From: JACQFK01 sp036383955
GTDB taxonomy: Bacteria > Planctomycetota > MHYJ01 > JACPRB01
Direction of reading: 5' to 3'
Assembly: GCA_036383955.1 (NCBI GenBank)
Contig: DASVNH010000136.1
Location: forward strand, 18,610-82,609
DNA: 64,000 nt
The notes below the pieces were generated by a model. The model searched no databases. It saw nothing but the letters and a program-made list of their open reading frames with translations, and was not told where the DNA came from. Position 1 is the first letter of the stretch, and each line of letters begins with the position of its first letter. Position numbers and translations under genes: made by a program. Below, piece by piece: positions 15,397 to 23,382 of the stretch.

Positions 15397-16740
15397 ATGT
15401 TGTACCGGCGTGCCCCCCTGCTCCTCCTGGCCGCCCTCGCCCTCCCGGCCTGCCATGACGACGACGACGGGAGCGGCGGCGGCAGCGGCGGCGGCGGAAG
15501 CGGCGGCGCCCGCGCGGACGGAACGCTGGCGGCCGCGCTGAGCGGCAATCAGGAAGCGCCGCCGGTCCTCACGTTCGCGGAAGGCGCCGCGAGCTTCTTC
15601 ATCCCCGCCAACCGCGACCGCCTCCAGTTCACGGTGAGCACGTTCAATCTCACGGGCATCACGATGGCCCACATCCATCTGGGGCCGATCGGCGTCGACG
15701 GCCCGATCATTTTCGACCTGGCGACGGCTCCGTTCGTGGGCACGGTCCAGGGCACGCTGACCGCGGCGAACTTGCGGCCGACGACGGGCGCCTCCACGTT
15801 CGAGGAGGCGCTGAACGCGGTGCTCAGCGGCGCCGCCTACGTCAACGTGCACACGCTGGCGTTCCCGGACGGCGAAATCCGCGGCCAGATCGGCCCGGCC
15901 ACCTTCCGGGCCTCGCTGGACGGCACGCGGATGCTGCCGGCGGTGTCGACGACCGGCACGGGCGTGGCCGGAGTGGCGCTGAACATCGACCAGACCCAGA
16001 TGAGTTTCACCCTGGACGTCGCCGGCCTGAGCGGCCCCCCGACCGCGGCGCGGATCCATGTCGCGCCGGCCGGCCTGAACGGCCCGCCGATCTTCAACCT
16101 GTCGACGACGATGTTCGACACCCGCGTGGCCGGCACGCTCTCGGCCGCCGACCTGCAGCCCCAGTTGACGGTGGACGTCATTACGTTCCCGGACGCCGTC
16201 GACGCCCTGCTCAGCGGCAACGCCTACGTGCTCGTGACCACGGCGGCGTTTCCCGGCGGCGAGATCCGCGGCCAGCTCCTGCCCGGCCCCCTCCCGCCCC
16301 CGCCGGCGCCGGTCGTTCCTCCCGCGCCCCCGCTGACCGAGCCCACGCCCGCGCCCGTTCCCACGCCGGTTCCGGCTCCCATCCCGGTGGTCCCGGTGAT
16401 TCCTCCGGTCGGCGCTCCGCTCGTCCTGCCGATCATGATGGTCCAGCCGGGGCTTCCGCCGGTCTCGAGCCCCAGCGTCCCCCCGAGCTCGAACCTGACC
16501 GTGCCTCCCACGACGCCCGTCTTCGCGCCGGTCACCAATCCGGCCCTGCCTCCGGTCTCGAGCCCGAGCGTCCCGCCGAGCTCGAACGTGACCGTGCCGG
16601 CCACGACACCCGTGTTCGGACCCGTCACGAATCCGACCTTCCCGCCGTTCACGGCGCCCACGACGGTCCCGCCGACCTCGACCGTCCCGACCACGACGCC
16701 GACCTTCGGGCCGGCCACCAACTTCACCGTCCCGCCGTAG
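15397..16740 (+). CDS. Two-CHRD-domain lipoprotein with repetitive Pro/Thr/Ser tail
   Basis: 447 aa. Lipobox LALPAC followed by HDDDD and a Gly/Ser linker. Two CHRD domains, about residues 45-170 (MAHIHLGPIGVDGPIIF, FPDGEIRGQI) and 172-290 (ARIHVAPAGLNGPPIF, FPGGEIRGQL). The tail (about 295-447) is Pro-rich and ends in three degenerate units of about 32 residues built on PPVSSPSVPPSSN, TVPPTTPVFAP and VTNP. CHRD domains occur in extracellular proteins; the tail looks like a stalk that crosses or decorates the cell envelope. The 3' end overlaps the opposite gene by 17 bp. Confidence 0.88.
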   Translation: MLYRRAPLLLLAALALPACHDDDDGSGGGSGGGGSGGARADGTLAAALSGNQEAPPVLTFAEGAASFFIPANRDRLQFTVSTFNLTGITMAHIHLGPIGVDGPIIFDLATAPFVGTVQGTLTAANLRPTTGASTFEEALNAVLSGAAYVNVHTLAFPDGEIRGQIGPATFRASLDGTRMLPAVSTTGTGVAGVALNIDQTQMSFTLDVAGLSGPPTAARIHVAPAGLNGPPIFNLSTTMFDTRVAGTLSAADLQPQLTVDVITFPDAVDALLSGNAYVLVTTAAFPGGEIRGQLLPGPLPPPPAPVVPPAPPLTEPTPAPVPTPVPAPIPVVPVIPPVGAPLVLPIMMVQPGLPPVSSPSVPPSSNLTVPPTTPVFAPVTNPALPPVSSPSVPPSSNVTVPATTPVFGPVTNPTFPPFTAPTTVPPTSTVPTTTPTFGPATNFTVPP

Positions 16741-17074
16741 CGGCGAGGCGAAGGGAGTCGGGATCGTCGACCTCCACCAGCCCGCGCTCGATCTCGTCTT
16801 CCGACCGCTTGACGTGGATCCGGACGCCGAACGTGAGGTTCACGCGGAGGTTCCACAGGGTGCCGTCGCGGACGGCGTAGACGCTGGCGCCGAGGTCTTC
16901 CGCGGCGCTGCCCTCGGTGGGCGTCAGCACGCGGCGGACGCGGCCCTGGAGGTCGATCAACACGAACTCCCGCCAGGGCCCGCCGGGCAGCTCCTCGCTC
17001 AGGGTGGACACGAGGGCGAGCGGGCGGGAGTCCCGCTCCGCCACGAGTCCCAGCGGCGATCGCCAGACGCGCAT
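16724..17074 (-). CDS. Small protein of unknown function
   Basis: 116 aa, no signal or membrane segment. The composition is beta-rich (EFVLIDLQGRVRRVLTP, SVYAVRDGTLWNLRV, FGVRIHVKRSEDEI). Its ATG shares one base with the stop of the DUF2721-like gene upstream (TGATG), so it is coupled to it. No family recognised. Confidence 0.65.
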   Translation of the reverse strand: MRVWRSPLGLVAERDSRPLALVSTLSEELPGGPWREFVLIDLQGRVRRVLTPTEGSAAEDLGASVYAVRDGTLWNLRVNLTFGVRIHVKRSEDEIERGLVEVDDPDSLRLAATAGR

Positions 17075-17556
17075 CAGCGGGAGCCGAGGACCTCGGCTTC
17101 CTCGTCGAGGCCCTCGACCGCGAGGCGGGTGTCGCGCACCAGCAGCACGCAGCCGACGAGCAGGCAGAGGACGCCGAAGGCGCCGACGGCGAGGGCGACG
17201 CCGGCGATCGCCTTCGCGCCGCCCGGCATGCCCAGGGCGCCCAGGACGGTGCCGAGGATGGCGATGATGGTCGTCGAGGCGAAGCTGCCCAGGGCGGCGA
17301 AGAAGGCCTGCATGGCGCGGAGGAGCAGCTTCGCGCGCGTGCGGAGGCGGGTGACCCGTTTCGCCCGCCCTTCCCGCAGAGGCGAGGCGGGCTCCAGCCG
17401 TTCCAGCTCGCGGGCGGTCTCGCGGAAGCGGTCGATGGCCCGGGCCAGGCGATTGCCGCTGCCGAGGGCGAGCACGGACATGGCGTTGGTCAGGATGGCG
17501 GGGGCGACGATGACCGTCATCGCCGAGAAGGGGTTGTCGCCCAGGAAGCCCTGCAT
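17074..17556 (-). CDS. DUF2721-like membrane protein
   Basis: 160 aa. The N-terminal helix contains the family-like segment VAPAILTNAMSVLALGSGNR and then LARAIDRFRETARELE. A basic helical loop (KRVTRLRTRAKLLLRAMQAF) leads to two C-terminal membrane helices (FASTTIIAILGTVLGALGM and VALAVGAFGVLCLLVGCVLL). Inner-membrane protein of unknown role. It heads a two-gene unit with the small gene at 16724 and is divergent from the ABC exporter across a 93-bp gap holding the nested inverted repeats. Confidence 0.8.
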   Translation of the reverse strand: MQGFLGDNPFSAMTVIVAPAILTNAMSVLALGSGNRLARAIDRFRETARELERLEPASPLREGRAKRVTRLRTRAKLLLRAMQAFFAALGSFASTTIIAILGTVLGALGMPGGAKAIAGVALAVGAFGVLCLLVGCVLLVRDTRLAVEGLDEEAEVLGSR

Positions 17557-17591
17557 GCGGGGCTCAACCTAAATCATTCCGGCGTAGACTG

Positions 17592-17642
17592 GAAGTGTTA
17601 ACGTTCCAATCGGGTTCGGACGTTAACACTTCGATTGGAACG
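17592..17642. promoter_or_regulatory. Two interlocked inverted repeats upstream of the ABC exporter gene
   Basis: Arm A, GAAGTGTTAACGT (17592-17604), pairs with its perfect complement at 17620-17632. Arm B, CGTTCCAATCG (17602-17612), pairs with its perfect complement at 17632-17642. The order A-B-A'-B' is interlocked: in DNA it offers two overlapping dyads for a repressor; in RNA it allows mutually exclusive stems or a pseudoknot. It ends 7 bp before the exporter ATG. Confidence 0.7.
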
Positions 17643-17649
17643 AGATCGC

Positions 17650-19467
17650 ATGAGCCTCAAGAGCGCCTGGCCCCAGGTCTGGGCCATCGTGCGCCCGCGC
17701 CGCGGCCTGCTCCTCGGCGGCCTGCTCCTCATGCTCGTCAACCGCTTCTCCGGCCTCGTGCTGCCCGCGTCCGCGCAGGTCCTGGTCGACGACGTCCTGA
17801 GCGGCCGCCGGCCCGGCCTGCTGGTGCCCCTCGCCGCCGCCGTCCTGGGCGCGACGGTCGTGCAGGCGGCGACGTCCTTCGCGCTCTTCGAGCTGCTCTC
17901 GAAGGCGGCCCAGCGGCTCATCGCCGAGCTGCGCCGCAAGATCCAGAGCCACGTCGGGCGCCTGCCCGTCGCCTACTACGACGCGAACAAGACCGGCGCG
18001 CTGGTCTCGCGCATCATGACGGACGTCGAAGGCGTCCGCAACCTCATCGGCACCGGCCTGGTCGAGTTCGCGGGCGGGCTGGTGACGGGCGTGGTCGCCC
18101 TCGTCGTGCTGCTCTCGATCAACGCGACGATGACGCTGATCGCGCTGGCCTGCCTGGCGGTCTTCGTCGTCGGCCTGCGGCGCGCCTTCCGGACGCTGCG
18201 GCCGATGTACCGCGAGCGCGGCAAGATCAACGCCGAGGTCACCGGCCGGCTGTCCGAGTCGCTGGGCGGCGTGCGCGTCGTGAAGGGCTACCACGCGGAG
18301 CGCCGCGAGGAAGCCGTCTTCGCGGGCGGCGTGGGGCGCCTGCTGAAGAACATCCTGAGCACGCTGACCGGCACCGCCTGGCTCAGCGTCGCCACCACGC
18401 TGCTGATGGGCGTCGTCGGCGCGGCCGTCATGTTCCTCGGCGCCCGCGAGATCCAGGCGGGCCGGCTCACCCTCGGTCAGTTCCTGACCTACAACATCTT
18501 CCTCGGCTATCTCGCCGCGCCCGTGTTCCAGATCGTCAACATCGGCACCCAGATCACGGAGGCCGTCGCCGGCCTCGACCGGACGCGCGAGGTGCTCGCC
18601 GAGCGCCCCGAGGACGAGGATCCCGCGCGCGACGTCCTCCCCGGCGAGATCCGCGGCGAGGTGCGCTTCGAGGACGTCGACTTCCACTACGAGCCCGGCA
18701 AGCCCGTCCTGAAGAACGTCAGCTTCGTCGCCGAGCCCGGCACCGTCACCGCCCTGGTCGGCTCCTCGGGCTCCGGGAAGTCGACGATCATCAACCTGAT
18801 CGCGGCGTTCTACAAGGCCGTCCGCGGCCGGATCCTCGTCGACGGGCGGGAGCTCGACCGCCTCCGCCTCGACGCGTACCGCGCGGCCCTGGGCGTCGTG
18901 CTCCAGGAGTCCTTCCTCTTCGACGGCACGATCCGGGAGAACGTGGCGTTCTCGCGGCCGGAGGCGTCGAACGACGACGTCCTCCGCGTCAGCCGGATCG
19001 CGCGGGTGGACGAGTTCGCGGAGAAGTTCCCCGAGGGCTACGACACGGTGGTGGGCGAGCGCGGGGTGAAGCTCTCCGGCGGGCAGCGGCAGCGGATCTC
19101 GATCGCGCGCGCGCTGCTGGCGGATCCGCGGATCCTGATCCTGGACGAGGCGACGTCGAGCCTCGACTCGGAGTCGGAGGGGCTGATCCAGCAGGGGCTG
19201 TCGAAGCTGATGGAAGGCCGGACGACGTTCGTGATCGCGCACCGGCTGAGCACGATCCGGCGGGCGCATCAGATCCTGGTGGTGGAGGGCGGGGAGGTCG
19301 TCGAGCGCGGCACGCACGAGGCGCTCGCCGCGGCGCGGGGCCGCTACTACGAGCTCTACACGCGCCAGCAGGGCCTGAACCGGGACCTGTTTCTCGCGCC
19401 CGGCGAGGGGGAGTCGACGGCCGAAGCGCCCGCATCCCCGGCCCCCTCGGAGCCCGGCCCCGTCTAG
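17650..19467 (+). CDS. ABC exporter half-transporter (MsbA/LmrA-like)
   Basis: 605 aa from ATG 17650. The membrane domain occupies about residues 1-320, with helices at GLLLGGLLLMLVNRFSGLVL, LVPLAAAVLGATVVQAATSF and GGLVTGVVALVVLLSINATM. The ABC domain follows at 335-590: Walker A GSSGSGKST near 370, Q-loop near 415, signature LSGGQRQR near 475, Walker B ILILDEATSS and an H-loop IAHRLST. It should work as a homodimer exporting lipid or another hydrophobic substrate. Start choice rests on the methionine after the inverted repeats; a TTG 15 bp earlier lies inside arm B'. No partner transporter is adjacent. Confidence 0.92.
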   Translation: MSLKSAWPQVWAIVRPRRGLLLGGLLLMLVNRFSGLVLPASAQVLVDDVLSGRRPGLLVPLAAAVLGATVVQAATSFALFELLSKAAQRLIAELRRKIQSHVGRLPVAYYDANKTGALVSRIMTDVEGVRNLIGTGLVEFAGGLVTGVVALVVLLSINATMTLIALACLAVFVVGLRRAFRTLRPMYRERGKINAEVTGRLSESLGGVRVVKGYHAERREEAVFAGGVGRLLKNILSTLTGTAWLSVATTLLMGVVGAAVMFLGAREIQAGRLTLGQFLTYNIFLGYLAAPVFQIVNIGTQITEAVAGLDRTREVLAERPEDEDPARDVLPGEIRGEVRFEDVDFHYEPGKPVLKNVSFVAEPGTVTALVGSSGSGKSTIINLIAAFYKAVRGRILVDGRELDRLRLDAYRAALGVVLQESFLFDGTIRENVAFSRPEASNDDVLRVSRIARVDEFAEKFPEGYDTVVGERGVKLSGGQRQRISIARALLADPRILILDEATSSLDSESEGLIQQGLSKLMEGRTTFVIAHRLSTIRRAHQILVVEGGEVVERGTHEALAAARGRYYELYTRQQGLNRDLFLAPGEGESTAEAPASPAPSEPGPV

Positions 19468-19493
19468 CCGTCGTCTCTCGTCGTCGCTTGGAG

Positions 19494-20063
<570 letters not shown>

Positions 20064-20070
20064 GCGGCGG

Positions 20071-20076
20071 ATTATG
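20071..20076 (-). promoter_or_regulatory. -10 box (CATAAT), leaderless
   Basis: CATAAT ends 7 nt before the ATG of the SEC-C gene and there is no SD between, so transcription should begin at the start codon. Confidence 0.45.
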
Positions 20077-20104
20077 GCATAGGACCGCGGACTTGGGAAG
20101 GTTC

Positions 20105-20134
20105 GGGGTCCGGCGGGCTCCGCCGCCGGACCCC
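20105..20134 (-). terminator. Stem-loop downstream of the Cys-rich lipoprotein gene
   Basis: Perfect 12-bp arms (GGGGTCCGGCGG) with a 6-nt loop, 8 bp after the stop of the gene ending at 20143. No U-tract follows on the minus strand. Confidence 0.5.
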
Positions 20135-20142
20135 CGGAAAAG

Positions 20143-20400
20143 TTACTTCTGCTTGCAGCAGGCGTCGCCCTTCTTGCAGCAGTCGGGCACCTGCGCGAGG
20201 GCCGCTTCCGCCTTCTTGCAGCAGTCGGCCTTCGGCGTCGCCGAGCAGCACGCCGCCTTCTCGGCGCAGCACTTGGGCACCTGCGCCTTGGCCTCCGCCG
20301 CCTTCTTGCAGCAGTCCGCCATCTGCGAGGTCCCCGAGGCGCCGCCGCTACAGGCCGCCAGTCCGAACGCCAGGAACAAGCCGGTCAGGATCACGCGCAT
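20143..20400 (-). CDS. Small cysteine-rich lipoprotein with CC-pair repeats
   Basis: 85 aa. Lipobox (GLAAC), then a mature part of about 68 residues with 12 Cys in six adjacent CC pairs. The unit DCCKKAxxAxAQVPxCC occurs twice (about residues 29-45 and 59-75), with the pairs ECC-like CCAEK, CCSAT, CCKKG and CCKQK between and after. It may bind a metal such as copper or form a disulfide-tight shell; both are inference. It sits between a SEC-C protein and a HAD phosphatase with no obvious functional link. Confidence 0.82.
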   Translation of the reverse strand: MRVILTGLFLAFGLAACSGGASGTSQMADCCKKAAEAKAQVPKCCAEKAACCSATPKADCCKKAEAALAQVPDCCKKGDACCKQK

Positions 20401-20454
20401 CGCTCATCTCCCATCAAGGTCACGCTGAGATAACAGGCCCCGGCGCCCGTTTAT

Positions 20455-21105
20455 TCACGCGTTCAGCAGGCGATAGATGAGCGGGTCGCCCAGGCTCGAC
20501 GCCACGTGCCGCGCCGTCGAGAAGTCGTGCCGCGCCGTGTGCCGGTGCGGGACCGACACGATGACCGCCCCCGCCGCCGCCGCCGCCCGCGTCCCCGCCT
20601 CGCTGTCCTCCAGGACCAGCATGTCGGACGTCGACACCCCCAGCGTCTCCGCCGCCTTCAGGTAGATGTCCGGCTCGGGCTTTCCGCGCGCGACATCCTC
20701 CGCCGTCAGCGTCATCGCGAAGCGCGGCAGCAGCTGGTAGCGCGAGAGGATGTTCTCCATGTAGCGGCGGGGGGAGGACGTCGCGACCCCCTTCGGCAGC
20801 TTCCGCGCCTCGATGTGCGCCAGGAGCTCGAAGAGCGCGGGCATCGGGGCCAGGTGGGCGTCGAGGAGATCCATGAAGATCTTCCGCAGCTCGGCGCCGA
20901 TCGCCTCGACGGGCTCGCGGAGCCCGGTCGTCTCGACGAGATGGCGCAGCGCTTCGGGGCCCCGGCGGCCGATCATCCCGTCGCGGACGCGGTCGGTCAT
21001 CTCCAGGCCGCGGCGGCGCATGAACTCGCCGCCGGCGATGTCGAAGACGTCCTCCGTGTTGAACATGAGGCCGTCGAGATCGAAGACCACGGCGCGGATC
21101 GGCAT
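20455..21105 (-). CDS. HAD-superfamily phosphatase (beta-phosphoglucomutase-like subfamily)
   Basis: 216 aa from ATG 21105; an alternative ATG lies at 21126. Motif I FDLDGLMFNTEDV (two catalytic Asp) opens the protein, then a helical cap (about 20-85), motif II VATSSP near 108, motif III Lys in GKPEPDIYL near 150 and motif IV VLEDSEAGTRAA near 170. This is subclass I (beta-PGM/phosphatase) and acts on a small phosphorylated metabolite in the cytoplasm. A TATCTT -10-like box 9 nt before 21105 favours that start as leaderless. Confidence 0.9.
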   Translation of the reverse strand: MPIRAVVFDLDGLMFNTEDVFDIAGGEFMRRRGLEMTDRVRDGMIGRRGPEALRHLVETTGLREPVEAIGAELRKIFMDLLDAHLAPMPALFELLAHIEARKLPKGVATSSPRRYMENILSRYQLLPRFAMTLTAEDVARGKPEPDIYLKAAETLGVSTSDMLVLEDSEAGTRAAAAAGAVIVSVPHRHTARHDFSTARHVASSLGDPLIYRLLNA

Positions 21106-21139
21106 GCGGCGACGAAGATACGCCATCCGCGGGGGCGGG

Positions 21140-21772
21140 TCAACGCGCGCTGAAGCTGATCTTCACCCGGGCGGGGGCGGTCTCGGAATCGTTGAGGACG
21201 GCCCAGAGGTAGTAGCCGGAGCTGAATTTTCCCGTCAGGGTGCGCGTGCTCCCCCGGGCGACCTCGCTCGCGCCCGCCACGAGCGTGAAGATGTCCTTCT
21301 CGCTGGGCGTCTTCCCGGAGGCGCGGGAGACGCCCATGTGGACGGGGCCGTCGAGGGCCGTGACCGTGAAGGTGTAGCCGTAGGAGCCCGAGATGTCGAG
21401 CGTGCCGCTGTGCTCCCCCTCGGGTTCGAGCGTGACCAGCTTGTTTTCGATCGTCTCGCCGAGGATGCCCCGCGACACCCGGCAGACCTTGAGGCCCAGG
21501 CCCCCGATGACGAGGAGGACGGCGAGCGCGCCGCCGATCGTGAACTTGGCGCCGCCGCCGGACCGGAGGGGCGTACGGCGCCGCGGCCGGATCGGGACGG
21601 CGGCGGCCGCGGCCGCCGCGCGACCGGCGGCGCTGGGCTCCGGGGGAGGCTCGTCGGTCAGCAGATCGTCCGACGGAGCGGGCTTGGTTGCGGCCTTCGA
21701 CGCGGGCCTCGGGCAGCGCAGGCAGGTCCGCGAGCCGGCCGGCAGGGGGCGCTGGCAGGTGGGGCAGATCAC
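21140..21772 (-). CDS. Zinc-ribbon membrane protein with extracytoplasmic beta domain
   Basis: 210 aa from GTG 21772, which starts directly at a zinc ribbon (ICPTCQRPLPAGSRTCLRC) and has a TATATT box 7 nt before it; an upstream in-frame ATG would add 17 unlikely residues containing the promoter. After an Ala/Pro/Arg linker there is one membrane helix (FTIGGALAVLLVIGGLGLKV, about residues 78-97) and a C-terminal beta domain with the look of pre-peptidase (PPC)-like sandwiches: SGTLDISGSYGYTFTVTAL, GSTRTLTGKFSSGYYLWAVL. It probably senses or binds outside and has a cytoplasmic zinc knuckle. Confidence 0.78.
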   Translation of the reverse strand: MICPTCQRPLPAGSRTCLRCPRPASKAATKPAPSDDLLTDEPPPEPSAAGRAAAAAAAVPIRPRRRTPLRSGGGAKFTIGGALAVLLVIGGLGLKVCRVSRGILGETIENKLVTLEPEGEHSGTLDISGSYGYTFTVTALDGPVHMGVSRASGKTPSEKDIFTLVAGASEVARGSTRTLTGKFSSGYYLWAVLNDSETAPARVKISFSAR

Positions 21773-21779
21773 TCCGAAG

Positions 21780-21785
21780 AATATA
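21780..21785 (-). promoter_or_regulatory. -10 box (TATATT), leaderless
   Basis: TATATT ends 7 nt before the GTG at 21772 with no SD between; it decides the start choice of that gene. Confidence 0.5.
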
Positions 21786-21844
21786 GAACACGCCGGTTCA
21801 GGAATACCCTGAATTCCGCCCATTGACGGAGCCCGCGCCGGCGT

Positions 21845-21922
21845 CTAGTGGTTCGACTAACTTGATTCCGTAGGTTGCCCCCTTCGGGCGCAACCCACGG
21901 AATCAAAGTTGACTCACCACTA
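21845..21922. repeat. 78-bp imperfect palindromic element
   Basis: Outer arms CTAGTGGT / ACCACTAG, an internal mismatch loop, then TTGATTCCGTAGGTTG opposite CAACCCACGGAATCAA, and a CCCCTTCGGGCG apex. It fills most of the divergent gap before the small membrane gene at 21936 and its base composition differs from the surroundings. Looks like a REP-type or MITE-like element; no coding content. Confidence 0.6.
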
Positions 21923-21935
21923 GCTTGGCCCCGGC

Positions 21936-22250
21936 ATGCTGGAAGACCGCGACGTCAAGATTCTCGTGATCGTCGGGCTGATCGTCCAGGCGGCGGCGAT
22001 CGGGCTCGGCTTCACCGCGCTCGGCTGGCGCTGGCCGCTGATCGCGGCGGCCGTCGCCGTCGCGTTGGGCGCGCTCCTGCTTTCCCGGAGAGCCTGGTGG
22101 ATCCCCGCGATCGTGATCCCGATCGCCGCCTGGCACGGGATGTCGGACGCCGCCGCCTGGCCGCTCCGGATCGTCTTCACCCTCGAGGCGCTGCTCCAGG
22201 CCGCCGTCCTCATCTTCCTGCTGACGTTCCGGATGACGCGCCTCTGGTAA
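21936..22250 (+). CDS. Small multi-span membrane protein
   Basis: 104 aa with four predicted membrane helices: ILVIVGLIVQAAAIGLGFTA, WPLIAAAVAVALGALLL, WIPAIVIPIAAWHGM and IVFTLEALLQAAVLIFLLTF. No family recognised. The ATG is 14 bp after the palindromic element and no SD is evident. Its 3' end overlaps the end of the oxygenase gene on the other strand by about 40 bp, unusual but both frames look genuine. Confidence 0.65.
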   Translation: MLEDRDVKILVIVGLIVQAAAIGLGFTALGWRWPLIAAAVAVALGALLLSRRAWWIPAIVIPIAAWHGMSDAAAWPLRIVFTLEALLQAAVLIFLLTFRMTRLW

Positions 22251-23115
22251 GGACGAGCTCGATCGAGAGCAGGGTCACGCGCTCGCCCCGGCGCAGCGGC
22301 TCGCGCCCGTGCACCACGCCGCGGGCCTCCACGGCGAGCGCGTCCCCGGGACGGAGGTCGACGCGGCGCACGGAGCCGTCGGGACGGTGGGCGAAGAAGC
22401 GCGACGGCCGCGCGCCGTCGTCGGGTGGCCGCCGCTCCAGGCACAGCAGCACGTTGACCGCGTACTTCGGGTCGTCGGGATGCGGCCAGAAGAAGTCGCC
22501 CGGCCGGGAATAGAAGAGGTAGCGGGCTTCGAAGCCCGGCGCCACGCGTTTCCGCACGGCGCGCCCGACGGCCGCCATCAGCCGCGGATCCACGGCCAGC
22601 TCGCGGCCGAGCGGGCCCGGACGCCGCCCGCTGGAGCGACGTCCCCGGCGGACGTGCGCGCGCGTTTCGGCGAGCAGCTTCGCCAGGTCGCGGGGGCGGA
22701 GGAACGGCAGGCGCCCGAGCGGATGGACGCCCGACCCGTAGAGCCGCGCGAAGACCCGGACGACCGTGCCGAACGCGGCGCCGAGGAGGGGATCGGCCGG
22801 AGGCTCGCCGTCGGGCGCGAGGGCGCCGGCCGCGTAGGCGACCAGCACGCGCAGAGGCCGGTAGTCGCCGTCGCCGCGGCGCGCGATCTCGGCGGCGAGC
22901 CGGCGCGCGAGGCGCTCCCGGGGACCCGCCCAGCTTCCGCCGAGGGCACGCGCCCGGCCCAGGACACGGGAGATCCGGCGGCGCGGGTCGCGCGCGCCGG
23001 ACACCTCGCTAAGGTTGGTCTGGGTCGGGAGCTGGAAGCCGACATCCCCCGCGGCGAGCAGGAGGTCGAACAGCATCCGCTCGCGTGGAGGGAGCGTGGG
23101 GCGCACGGCGGCCAC
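22210..23115 (-). CDS. 2-oxoglutarate/Fe(II) oxygenase, putative peptide hydroxylase
   Basis: About 301 aa from GTG 23115 (GTG 23106 and ATG 23076 are alternatives; no SD decides). The N-terminal half is helical and Arg-rich with no recognised domain (PRERMLFDLLLAAGDVGFQ). The C-terminal 110 residues fit a double-stranded beta-helix oxygenase: iron ligands HPD in FFWPHPDDPKYAVNVLLCLE and a distal His in VVHGRE, plus the 2OG-binding Arg in RRGERVTLLSIE. It follows a 52-residue double-glycine peptide gene after 46 bp on the same strand, so hydroxylation of that peptide is the natural hypothesis. Family and substrate are unproven. Confidence 0.7.
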   Translation of the reverse strand: MAAVRPTLPPRERMLFDLLLAAGDVGFQLPTQTNLSEVSGARDPRRRISRVLGRARALGGSWAGPRERLARRLAAEIARRGDGDYRPLRVLVAYAAGALAPDGEPPADPLLGAAFGTVVRVFARLYGSGVHPLGRLPFLRPRDLAKLLAETRAHVRRGRRSSGRRPGPLGRELAVDPRLMAAVGRAVRKRVAPGFEARYLFYSRPGDFFWPHPDDPKYAVNVLLCLERRPPDDGARPSRFFAHRPDGSVRRVDLRPGDALAVEARGVVHGREPLRRGERVTLLSIELVLTRGASSGTSAGR

Positions 23116-23161
23116 GGCGGCCCGGGCCCGAAGGGCGAGCCGGCTGCTCAGACGGCCCCGC

Positions 23162-23320
23162 TTAGGGCTGCGAGAAGTTGAAGTCTTCGGGGCCGGCGAG
23201 GCCGCCGCTGACGAACAGGCCGCCGCGGATGTCCTTGCAATCCTGCTTGGACAGCTCCTTGACCTTGCCCTTCGGCGCGGCCTTCGGAGCGGGCTTCGCG
23301 TTCTTCTTCGGATTGGCCAT
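23162..23320 (-). CDS. 52-residue precursor-like peptide with double-glycine leader motif (candidate RiPP)
   Basis: The peptide starts at ATG 23320 after a strong SD (GGGAGGG, 4-nt spacing) and ends at TAA 23162. Residues 1-20 are a Lys/Ala/Pro-rich tail (PKKNAKPAPKAAPKGK). Residues 21-34 read VKELSKQDCKDIRGG, close to the ELxxEELxxIxGG leader signature of bacteriocin-type and other RiPP precursors. The remaining LFVSGGLAGPEDFNFSQP would be an 18-residue core with further GG, Pro, Asp and Asn. It has its own promoter-like sequence and is followed by a 2OG-Fe(II) oxygenase gene. No transporter or peptidase is adjacent. It could instead be a small basic structural protein. Confidence 0.75.
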   Translation of the reverse strand: MANPKKNAKPAPKAAPKGKVKELSKQDCKDIRGGLFVSGGLAGPEDFNFSQP

Positions 23321-23347
23321 GGCACCCTCCCTGAAATCTTCCCTTCG

Positions 23348-23376
23348 AAGGTAGCGGAGCGTCCCCGCCGCTTCAA
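23348..23376 (-). promoter_or_regulatory. Sigma70-like promoter for the peptide/oxygenase unit
   Basis: TTGAAG and TACCTT are separated by exactly 17 bp on the minus strand; the predicted 5' end lies about 20 nt before the peptide ATG, leaving room for the GGGAGGG site. It lies just past the stop of the upstream dehydrogenase-like gene, so the peptide can be expressed independently. Confidence 0.55.
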
Positions 23377-23382
23377 GGGAAT

